Assembly: GCA_964460935.1 (NCBI GenBank)
Contig: CAYWSM010000037.1
Span: 1 to 10,981, forward strand
DNA: 10,981 nt
Source: DATMXP01 sp964460935
GTDB lineage: Bacteria > Acidobacteriota > Terriglobia > Terriglobales > Acidobacteriaceae
Reading direction: 5' to 3'
Both the position numbers and the translations under genes were made by a program. The notes under the pieces were generated by a model, which had not been told where the DNA came from, made no database searches, and saw only the letters and a program-made list of their open reading frames with translations. How positions within the stretch are numbered: position 1 is the first letter of the stretch; the number at the start of each line of letters is the position of its first letter. This document shows positions 1 through 6,358 of this stretch, one piece after another.

Positions 1-1
1 G

Positions 2-445
2 GTTACATCACAGTACGCGCTGCGAGCCCTCACGCAACTGGCGAAGGATCGCAAAGAGCGCTCCATGCTGGGCAAAGAACTGGCTGAAAAAGCCGAAATT
101 CCGCCCAATTACCTGGCCAAAATCCTGTTGTCACTGAAGAATGCAGGAATGCTGGGGACGGCGCGCGGCAGCCGGGGAGGTTACTGGCTGGTACGGGACC
201 CGCAGACGATCAAGCTGATCGATATTGTGCAGCTCTTCGATCAAACGGCGAGTCCGCAGCCGTGCATCTTAGGTCAACTAGAACACTGCTCCGAGGACAA
301 GCCTTGTTCGGCGCACAAGCGGTGGCACGAGATTCGCAAGGCGTACACGGAGTTCCTGCAGGCCACAACGATCGCTGATCTGGCGGCCGGTAACGATGGC
401 GAGAGCTCAGGCGAGTTGGTCACACTTCCCAAGACAAACGCCTGA
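2..445 (+). CDS. Rrf2-family transcriptional regulator (5' end cut off by window)
   Basis: The reading frame is open from the first bases, so the true start lies upstream; 147 residues are visible and probably only about ten are missing, since Rrf2 proteins are usually 130-165 residues. The visible N-terminus (VTSQYALRALTQLA) matches the first helix of the family. The winged helix-turn-helix follows: AEKAEIPPNYLAKILLSL is the recognition part and GSRGGYWLVRDP the wing. After the dimerisation helix (IDIVQLFDQ) come three cysteines, at codons 263-265, 287-289 and 305-307, spaced C-X7-C-X5-C and followed by His and Trp. Iron-sulfur members such as IscR and NsrR carry three cysteines here, so cluster binding is likely but the cluster type cannot be told. 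The protein is a cytoplasmic DNA-binding dimer; its target genes are unknown. It could equally be IscR-, NsrR- or RsrR-like. The acyl-CoA synthetase/acetyltransferase gene lies 155 bp downstream in the same direction. Confidence 0.9.
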   Translation, partial: VTSQYALRALTQLAKDRKERSMLGKELAEKAEIPPNYLAKILLSLKNAGMLGTARGSRGGYWLVRDPQTIKLIDIVQLFDQTASPQPCILGQLEHCSEDKPCSAHKRWHEIRKAYTEFLQATTIADLAAGNDGESSGELVTLPKTNA

Positions 446-600
446 GCTGGAAAATCCGCACCCGCCGCACTGTTTCCGTCGTCTGAACGAGAAGCAGTCA
501 GCGCTCACGTCTCGGGGTGACGCCAATCATGGCGATAGAATCCGGTGAGGGTCGAAATTAACTAGGTTGGGAAATCATCTTCGGAGTGAGGTCCTCATAC
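446..600. other. Intergenic leader between Rrf2 and Pat-like genes
   Basis: This stretch holds no convincing gene and no T-tailed terminator behind the Rrf2 gene, so read-through into the next gene is possible. A short inverted repeat (CGCCA at 521-525, TGGCG at 530-534) precedes TAGAAT at 536-541, which resembles a -10 box by one mismatch, but no good -35 box sits at the right distance. A promoter here is only a weak suggestion. Confidence 0.3.
583..591 (+). promoter_or_regulatory. Ribosome binding site deciding the Pat-like start
   Basis: GGAG (583-586) and GAGG (588-591) precede the ATG at 601; GAGG leaves a 9-nt spacer. An in-frame GTG at 586 lies inside this purine-rich site and has no comparable site of its own, so the ATG at 601 is the better start. 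Confidence 0.7.
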
Positions 601-3381
601 ATGGAAGCTAGCATTGCAAAACATCCGGCAGCGAAGTTCACTGGCAAGCAAGTTGTCATCGATCCGGCGCACGACCTGCTTCGTGCGGAACGGCATCGTC
701 TCGACGACATCTTCAATCCGCGATCAGTCGCGGTGATTGGCGCCTCGGAGCGCGAAGGCAGCGTCGGACGAACAGTGCTTTGGAACCTGCTCAGCACTCC
801 CTTTGGCGGAACGGTTTACCCGGTGAACCCGAAGCGGCCAAGCATACTTGGAGTGAAGGCCTATAAAGATGTTGCTTCGCTTCCGGAAGTTCCGGACCTC
901 GTTGTCATGACGACGCCTGCTCCGACGATTCCCGGGTTGATCAAAGAGAGCGTGGATGTTGGCGTTCCGTCGGCGATCGTGATCTCTGCCGGATTTAAGG
1001 AGCACGGCGAAGAAGGGAAGGCGCTGGAGCGGGAGATCGCCGAGATTATCGCGGGCGGCAAGATGCGCATCATCGGTCCGAACTGTCTTGGCGTAATGAA
1101 TCCGATCACGGGGTTTAATGCGACATTTGCCCGACATGCGGCACGCCCGGGAAACGTGGCTTTCATTTCGCAGTCGGGTGCGCTATGCACGGCGATTCTG
1201 GACTGGAGCTTGCGCGAGAACGTGGGCTTCAGCGCATTCGTCTCGACCGGCTCGATGCTCGACATCGGTTGGGGCGATCTCATCGACTACTTCGGCGACG
1301 ATCCGCGGACGAAGTCGATCATCATTTATATGGAGTCGGTGGGCGATGCACGGTCGTTCCTGTCGGCGGCGCGCGAGATTTCGTTGTCGAAACCAATTCT
1401 GGTCATCAAGCCGGGACGCACTGCTGCTGCCGCCAAGGCTGCCGCTTCTCACACAGGGTCGTTGACCGGTTCCGACGAAGTGCTCGATGCAGCATTCCGC
1501 CGCAGCGGTGTGCTTCGTGTTCAGAATATCTCTGACCTGTTCTACATGTCGGAAGTGCTGGCTCGTCAGCCGCTGCCGCAAGGTCCGAGACTCTGCATGG
1601 TGACAAACGCAGGCGGTCCGGGTGTGTTAGCAACTGACGCGCTGGTCACCGGCGAAGGACAGGTCGCGGATCTGTCCGACAAGACGATGAAGGCTTTCGA
1701 CGAATTCCTTCCTCCGCATTGGAGCCACAACAATCCTGTCGATATTCTTGGCGACGCCGAACCGGAGCGTTACTCGCACTCGCTGGAGATCGCAGCGAAG
1801 GATCCGAGCATCGATGGAATGCTGGTGATCCTTACGCCACAGGGCATGACGAATCCGACGCAGATCGCGGAACAGTTAAAGCCTTATGCAAATTCGCTGG
1901 GCAAGCCGGTACTGGCGAGCTGGATGGGCGGCGCAGAAGTCGCGGCGGGCGAAGAGATTCTGAACCAGGCTGGAATTCCGACATTCGCGTTCCCGGATAC
2001 CGCAGCCCGTATGTTCAATTACATGTGGAAGTACAGCTACAACCTGCGTGGAATCTACGAGACACCGGATCTGCGGACGGACGGCGATGCAGCGGCTCCA
2101 GACCGCGATCGTGCGCGGGAGATCATCGAAACGGTTCGCAAGTCGGGACGAACGATCCTGACCGAGTTCGAGTCCAAGGAACTGCTGGCCTGCTACGGCA
2201 TTCCGACTGTACCGACTGAGATCGCGAAAACCGAAGACGAAGCAGTGCAGATCGCCGATAACTTCGGGTTCCCGATCGTGCTGAAGCTGTATTCGGAAAC
2301 GATTACTCACAAGACCGATGTTGGCGGCGTACAACTTAACCTCAGGAATGCGGAGGCAATCCGCACGGCGTTCCAGACGATTAAAGATAACGTTACAACC
2401 AAGGTTGGCGCGCAGCACTTCCAGGGCGTGACCGTGCAGCCGATGGCAAAGCTCGATGGGTACGAGATCATCATCGGAAGCAGCATGGACCCGCAGTTCG
2501 GCCCGGTACTGCTGTTCGGCACTGGCGGGCAACTGGTCGAGGTCTTCAAGGACCGTGCGCTGGCACTGCCTCCGCTGAATACAACTCTGGCGCGACGGAT
2601 GATGGAGCAAACCAAGATCTTCACGGCGCTCAAGGGCGTCCGCGGGCGCAAGCCGGTGGACATCGCGGAACTCGAGCACCTGCTGGTGCGGTTCAGCCAA
2701 CTGGTGGTCGAGCAGCCGTGGATCAAGGAACTCGACATCAATCCGCTGCTGGCCTCGCATGAACGGCTGCTGGCGCTTGACGCTCGCGTTGTCATCCACG
2801 ATCCGAAGAAGAAAGAGTCGGAACTGCCGAAGCCGGCGATCCGCCCATATCCGATTCAATATGTCTCGGATTGGACGATGAAGAACGGAATGCCGGTCAC
2901 GATCCGCCCGATTCGTCCTGAAGACGAACCGACGCTAATCAAATTCCACCAGAAGCTTTCAGACCGTACCGTGTATATGCGGTATTTCGCACCGCTGAGT
3001 ATGTCGCAGCGAACGGCACACGAGCGCCTGACACGCATTTGCTTTGTGGACTACGATCGCGAAATGGCGCTGGTGGCGGAACAAGCACATCCGGCAACTG
3101 GCGTGAGCGAAATTCTCGCGGTCAGCCGTTTGCACCACCTGCACGGAACCGAGGACTTCGAGGCGACCGTGGTGGTCATCGATGAAGCGCAACATCTCGG
3201 GATCGGTTCCGAGTTGATGAAGCGATCGATTGACATTGCGCGCAAGGAAGGCGCAAAGCGCGTGGTGGCAACGGTGCTGAAAGAAAACGAGGACATGCAG
3301 GCCATCTTCCGTAAGCTTGGATTCGACTTCTCACCCGTAGAGGGAAGGACGGACCTGGTGCGCGCGGAACTGGAACTGTAA
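601..3381 (+). CDS. Pat-like fusion: NDP-forming acyl-CoA synthetase plus GNAT lysine acetyltransferase
   Basis: The protein has 926 residues. Domains in order: a CoA-binding Rossmann domain (about 34-130, NPRSVAVIGAS); two succinyl-CoA-ligase-like domains (about 184-475, with SHTGSLTG at the phosphohistidine loop, His284); an ATP-grasp domain (about 521-735, with THKTDVGG at His570, then DPQFGPVLLFGTGG and LDINPLL); and a C-terminal GNAT domain (about 764-926) with the acetyl-CoA loop QHLGIGS at 864-870 and a candidate catalytic Glu854 in FEATVVV. The layout is that of the protein acetyltransferase Pat (YfiQ/PatZ of enterobacteria, about 886 residues), which acetylates a lysine of acetyl-CoA synthetase and other metabolic enzymes. 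In the ADP-forming acetyl-CoA synthetase family the two histidines relay phosphate between acyl-phosphate and nucleotide. Salmonella Pat is reported to lack the first one; here both are present, so synthetase activity may survive. No cyclic-nucleotide domain is visible. The protein is cytoplasmic, with no signal or membrane segment. The fold assignment is firm; dual activity is inference. Confidence 0.92.
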   Translation: MEASIAKHPAAKFTGKQVVIDPAHDLLRAERHRLDDIFNPRSVAVIGASEREGSVGRTVLWNLLSTPFGGTVYPVNPKRPSILGVKAYKDVASLPEVPDLVVMTTPAPTIPGLIKESVDVGVPSAIVISAGFKEHGEEGKALEREIAEIIAGGKMRIIGPNCLGVMNPITGFNATFARHAARPGNVAFISQSGALCTAILDWSLRENVGFSAFVSTGSMLDIGWGDLIDYFGDDPRTKSIIIYMESVGDARSFLSAAREISLSKPILVIKPGRTAAAAKAAASHTGSLTGSDEVLDAAFRRSGVLRVQNISDLFYMSEVLARQPLPQGPRLCMVTNAGGPGVLATDALVTGEGQVADLSDKTMKAFDEFLPPHWSHNNPVDILGDAEPERYSHSLEIAAKDPSIDGMLVILTPQGMTNPTQIAEQLKPYANSLGKPVLASWMGGAEVAAGEEILNQAGIPTFAFPDTAARMFNYMWKYSYNLRGIYETPDLRTDGDAAAPDRDRAREIIETVRKSGRTILTEFESKELLACYGIPTVPTEIAKTEDEAVQIADNFGFPIVLKLYSETITHKTDVGGVQLNLRNAEAIRTAFQTIKDNVTTKVGAQHFQGVTVQPMAKLDGYEIIIGSSMDPQFGPVLLFGTGGQLVEVFKDRALALPPLNTTLARRMMEQTKIFTALKGVRGRKPVDIAELEHLLVRFSQLVVEQPWIKELDINPLLASHERLLALDARVVIHDPKKKESELPKPAIRPYPIQYVSDWTMKNGMPVTIRPIRPEDEPTLIKFHQKLSDRTVYMRYFAPLSMSQRTAHERLTRICFVDYDREMALVAEQAHPATGVSEILAVSRLHHLHGTEDFEATVVVIDEAQHLGIGSELMKRSIDIARKEGAKRVVATVLKENEDMQAIFRKLGFDFSPVEGRTDLVRAELEL

Positions 3382-3399
3382 ACCAGACAGTTGACTAAG

Positions 3400-3426
3400 G
3401 GCACGGACGCATTCCGTGCCTTTTTT
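3400..3426 (+). terminator. Intrinsic terminator after the Pat-like gene
   Basis: A perfect 8-bp GC-rich stem (GGCACGGA at 3400-3407, TCCGTGCC at 3413-3420) with a 5-nt loop is followed at once by six T (3421-3426). It begins 19 nt behind the stop codon and is oriented to stop plus-strand transcription. Its reverse complement has no strong T run, so it is less likely to serve the convergent efflux operon. Confidence 0.93.
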
Positions 3427-3638
3427 CTATTCCATATTTGCCTTAGTTATATCCAGAAGGTTTTCTGGTGCGCAGGCATTTTTTACAACTCAGTTAAGAA
3501 GACCGTTAATGACGCACGTTGGCGCGAAGACGTTAAGTCGTTTAGCGATATCTTGTTTTTATCACTTAAGTGAGGGGAAGGCTCCGCGCTGCGCTTGCTC
3601 CCTCACAAGGAGTATCGAACGCCGCCGGAGCCTGCAAT
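3427..3638. other. Convergent intergenic region with several inverted repeats
   Basis: This region separates the ends of the Pat-like gene and the efflux operon. Short open frames here lack ribosome binding sites and family resemblance, and I treat it as non-coding. It contains a 6-bp hairpin (CCAGAA at 3453-3458, TTCTGG at 3463-3468), a 12-bp perfect palindrome TCACTTAAGTGA at 3562-3573, and two overlapping longer-range inverted repeats at 3570-3633. No T-tailed terminator for the minus-strand operon was found. Confidence 0.5.
3570..3633. repeat. Overlapping inverted repeats downstream of the efflux operon
   Basis: GTGAGGG (3570-3576) pairs with CCCTCAC (3600-3606). Separately AGGCTCCG (3579-3586) pairs with CGGAGCCT (3626-3633). 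The two stems interleave, so they cannot both form as simple hairpins. The stretch is more GC-rich than the T-rich DNA just to its left. It may act as an end-of-transcript hairpin for the minus-strand operon or be a REP-like palindromic element. A single window cannot tell which. Confidence 0.4.
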
Positions 3639-5105
3639 CTACTGGCTGATTGCCTGCCGAAACGTTGCCTTTACCGGAACGCTGTTTAAGTCTGCCGCAT
3701 CCCATCCACCGCCAATTGCCTTTACCAGATAAACAGATGTCACTACACGCTGGCCCAACAGTTGGGTAGCGAGCCGTTCGTTTGCGAGCAACTGTTCCTG
3801 AGCGGTGATGACATCCAGATAGCTGACCAAGCCTCCGGTGTAACGGGCATTCGCCAGTTCGAGACTCCGCCGGGAATCCTCAACAGCTTTCTGCTGCGAT
3901 TCGGCAGCAGCGGCAAGCTGGTTCAACGCCGACAGCGCGTCTTCCACCTGCTGGAATCCGACCAGCACAGACTCGCGGTAATTCGCGACTGATTCGTCAT
4001 AGACGGCCTTGCTTTGTTCGTAACGCGCGTGAATGCGTCCACCGGCAAATACAGCTTGCAGAGCCGAAACTCCAACCGACCATAACGCGCTCGGGCCTGA
4101 GAACAGATCGGATACACTGACGCTCTGTACACCTCCTCCGGCGCCCAGAAAAATGCGCGGGAAGAAGGCCGCGTGCGCTACTCCGATTTGCGCATTCTGA
4201 CTGGCAACGATGCGTTCAGCGGTGGCGATATCGGGCCGCCGTTCCAATAATTGCGACGGCAGCGCCACGGGAACTTTTGGCACAGGCATGTTCAAAGGAC
4301 GCACTGGCGCCACGAACTGTGGCGCGGGAAGCCCTTGGAGCACGGCCAACGCATGCTGGTACTGATCGCGCTGCTGTTGCAGTAGCGAGAGTTGGGTCAA
4401 CGCCGAATCCAGCACTGTCTTTTGCTGCGCTACATCGAGGCCGGATGCGATGCCTCCCTGGTGGCGTCTCTCGACCAGATCCAATCCCTTTTGTTCGTAT
4501 TCGAGGGCTTCTTTGACATCCGCAATTTCAGCGTCGAGAGACCGCAACTGGAAGTAATCGGCCGCCAACTCAGACGTGAGCACTAGCTGCGCATTTTCGA
4601 GATCGGCAGCACTGGCCTGCAATGCCGCCTGCGCTGAGCGTACGTTGTTGCGGACTTCTCCGAACAAATCGAGTTCGTAATTGAGCGAGAACGGGATCGT
4701 AAAAACCGTTTGCGTAATCGGAATGTTAGCTGTAGTCGATGGCAAATTCGGCCGGAATCCGCTGACACGCTGGCGAGCAATGGAAGGATTGGCATCGAGT
4801 TCGGGGAACAATCCTGCCTGTGATACGCGTGCTGCGGCGCGTGCTTCCCGCAGACGCGCAGTAGCAGCCTTTAACGTCTGGTTGGCGGCAAGGGCATGAT
4901 CCTCATAATTATTCAGTTCGGGATCGTTGTAGATCGTCCACCACTTGCCCTTGGGAAGAGCATCCTTCGGATCGGCCACGCCGAACGGAGCTTCCGTTTG
5001 CCAATTAGGCGGAACGGAGACATCCGGTTGCTTGTATTTCGTTTCTTTCGCATTCGCGGCGAGCGCGACCAGCATCGTCGCGGCCAAGAGTGCCTTTTTC
5101 GTCAC
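3639..5105 (-). CDS. Outer-membrane efflux channel, NodT/TolC family
   Basis: The protein has 488 residues and forms the outer-membrane exit duct of an RND pump. A signal peptide is visible (MTKKALLAATMLVALAANA, cleavage probably before KETKY). The mature start KYKQPDVSVPPNW resembles the N-terminus of OprM/NodT proteins, but the lipobox cysteine usual in that group is absent, so the protein is probably not lipidated. Two OEP repeats follow (about 65-260 and 280-475), each with long amphipathic helices forming the periplasmic barrel. The second holds the family hallmark ARYTGG (420-425) followed by SYLDVITAQ. The start is GTG and overlaps the stop of the membrane fusion protein gene by 4 nt (GTGA, 5102-5105), indicating translational coupling. 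It is the last gene of the operon. Family and role are confident; the exported substrate is unknown. Confidence 0.93.
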   Translation of the reverse strand: MTKKALLAATMLVALAANAKETKYKQPDVSVPPNWQTEAPFGVADPKDALPKGKWWTIYNDPELNNYEDHALAANQTLKAATARLREARAAARVSQAGLFPELDANPSIARQRVSGFRPNLPSTTANIPITQTVFTIPFSLNYELDLFGEVRNNVRSAQAALQASAADLENAQLVLTSELAADYFQLRSLDAEIADVKEALEYEQKGLDLVERRHQGGIASGLDVAQQKTVLDSALTQLSLLQQQRDQYQHALAVLQGLPAPQFVAPVRPLNMPVPKVPVALPSQLLERRPDIATAERIVASQNAQIGVAHAAFFPRIFLGAGGGVQSVSVSDLFSGPSALWSVGVSALQAVFAGGRIHARYEQSKAVYDESVANYRESVLVGFQQVEDALSALNQLAAAAESQQKAVEDSRRSLELANARYTGGLVSYLDVITAQEQLLANERLATQLLGQRVVTSVYLVKAIGGGWDAADLNSVPVKATFRQAISQ

Positions 5106-6343
5106 TGCTGTCCCTCACCTTGCGAATTTTTTGCGATATTCACCTTTTGCCCTTTCTCCAGTGAGTCGGCAGGATTCACGATCACCTGATCCGTAGGCTG
5201 CAGTCCCTGAAGCACTTCGAGGCTTGTGCCGTAGTCATGACCGATCGAAATCGGCCGCAGGTCCACTTTGCCGTCACTACCAACTACCGCGACACGCGCA
5301 CCCTCTGACCGAAACAGCATGGTGTTCACCGGCACAGTCAGCCGCTGCACTTCGGTATTTGCCTTGAAGTGGACCTGCGCGTAAGCGCCGGGAAGAAGTT
5401 TGCCTTCCTTGTTCGGCAGATCAACTTCGGTAAGCAATGTGCGGCTTGTCGGATCGATTGCCTCAGCCGTGCGAGCCACTTTGCCTTTGAAGGTTTGTCC
5501 GGGCAGTTCCTGCAGTTCGACTTCCGCCACCGTGCCAACATGGATCATCGCGGCATATGCCTGCGGCACATTGACGAAGACACGAATCGGGTCGACCTGA
5601 GCGATGTCGAACATTTCGCGTCCGGCGGCGCCCGCGTTGATCAAGTCACCCTGATCGATGTTGCGGCGGGTGATTACGCCGCTGAACGGCGCGTACACGT
5701 TCTTGAACGACTCCAACTGTTCGAGGCGATGCACATTCGCGTCCGCGGCAGCGAGGTTGGCTTCCGCCTGGCGAAATCCGCTGGCCTGGGTATCTGCTTC
5801 CTGCTGTGAAACCGCATCGGACTTGCGCAGATTCTGCCAGCGCTGATCGGATGTTTCCGCCAACTGGAGTTGCGCCTGTGCTTGTTGTCGCGCGGCGCGC
5901 GCCTGTAGTAACTCCTGATCAACCTCGGGCGTGTCAATGCGCGCGAGCAACTCACCGGCTTTGACGCGGCTACCAATGTCCTTCGTCCAGTGGACCAGAT
6001 AGCCATTGGTGCGGGCATAAATGGGTGATTCCTTGAAAGCCTGTAGCGTCGATGGGAGCACCAATTCCTGTTCGTCTTTCTCCATGGCGGGATGCACTAC
6101 GGCGACATAAGGAACCGCTTCGCGTTCAGTGTCTCTCGCCAGTTCGCCTTCAGCGCGTGCACGGCTGACGATGGTCACAGCGCCTCCGAAAAGGAGCACC
6201 AAGAGCACAATGCCTACAACGGTCAGCGCTTTCTTCGGCGGCGCTGGAGGCAGGTCCGGAGCTTTTTCAATCTCCGGATGATGCTCCGTTTCTCTCAATG
6301 AACTAACAGAGGTTACTGGTTGTTTCGATCCTTCTGAATGCAT
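5102..6343 (-). CDS. RND efflux membrane fusion protein (periplasmic adaptor, HlyD/AcrA family)
   Basis: The protein has 413 residues and bridges the inner-membrane pump and the outer-membrane channel. A hydrophilic cytoplasmic N-terminus of about 36 residues leads to one membrane helix (about 39-59, VVGIVLLVLLFGGAV), so it is anchored by a helix rather than a lipid as in AcrA. Then come the first half of the lipoyl-like barrel-sandwich domain (about 107-140, NGYLVHWTKDIGSRVKAG), an alpha-hairpin rich in Gln, Ala and Glu (about 143-212), the second lipoyl half (YAPFSGVITRR from 217), a beta-barrel domain (PIRVFVNVPQ onward, with LLPGAYAQVHF) and the membrane-proximal domain near the C-terminus. 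The ATG at 6343 is chosen because AAGGAA sits 9 nt upstream. The frame stays open to an ATG at 6499, but that would run back into the pump gene. It starts 13 nt behind the pump gene's stop. Confidence 0.94.
   Translation of the reverse strand: MHSEGSKQPVTSVSSLRETEHHPEIEKAPDLPPAPPKKALTVVGIVLLVLLFGGAVTIVSRARAEGELARDTEREAVPYVAVVHPAMEKDEQELVLPSTLQAFKESPIYARTNGYLVHWTKDIGSRVKAGELLARIDTPEVDQELLQARAARQQAQAQLQLAETSDQRWQNLRKSDAVSQQEADTQASGFRQAEANLAAADANVHRLEQLESFKNVYAPFSGVITRRNIDQGDLINAGAAGREMFDIAQVDPIRVFVNVPQAYAAMIHVGTVAEVELQELPGQTFKGKVARTAEAIDPTSRTLLTEVDLPNKEGKLLPGAYAQVHFKANTEVQRLTVPVNTMLFRSEGARVAVVGSDGKVDLRPISIGHDYGTSLEVLQGLQPTDQVIVNPADSLEKGQKVNIAKNSQGEGQQ
5112..5116 (-). promoter_or_regulatory. Ribosome binding site of the outer-membrane channel gene
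   Basis: GAGGG on the minus strand lies inside the end of the membrane fusion protein gene with a 6-nt spacer to the GTG start at 5105. It supports this GTG as the start and coupled translation of the two genes. Confidence 0.65.
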
Positions 6344-6352
6344 AAAAGTTCG

Positions 6353-6358
6353 TTCCTT
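6353..6358 (-). promoter_or_regulatory. Ribosome binding site deciding the membrane fusion protein start
   Basis: AAGGAA on the minus strand lies 9 nt before the ATG at 6343 and overlaps the last bases of the pump gene. It is the reason for preferring this start over the in-frame ATG at 6499. Confidence 0.75.

Noticed and set aside
521..541. CGCCA/TGGCG repeat plus TAGAAT as an Rrf2 operator and promoter
   Set aside because: The repeat is only five bp, no -35 box fits, and it does not match an Rrf2-type site that I can recognise; kept only as a weak note in the intergenic entry.
586..600. Upstream GTG start adding five residues to the Pat-like protein
   Set aside because: The GTG lies within the purine-rich ribosome site that serves the ATG at 601 and has no good site of its own.
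1876..2859. Long open frame (327 codons) on the minus strand
   Set aside because: It lies wholly antisense to the Pat-like gene, whose domains are conserved throughout; the translation is Arg-, Gln- and His-rich and resembles no family.
3453..3468. CCAGAA/TTCTGG hairpin as a second terminator
   Set aside because: Only six pairs, AT-containing and with no T run directly after it on either strand.
3391..3649. Two small plus-strand open frames of 60-77 codons
   Set aside because: They begin in or just behind the terminator hairpin of the Pat-like gene, lack ribosome sites and show no recognisable protein features.
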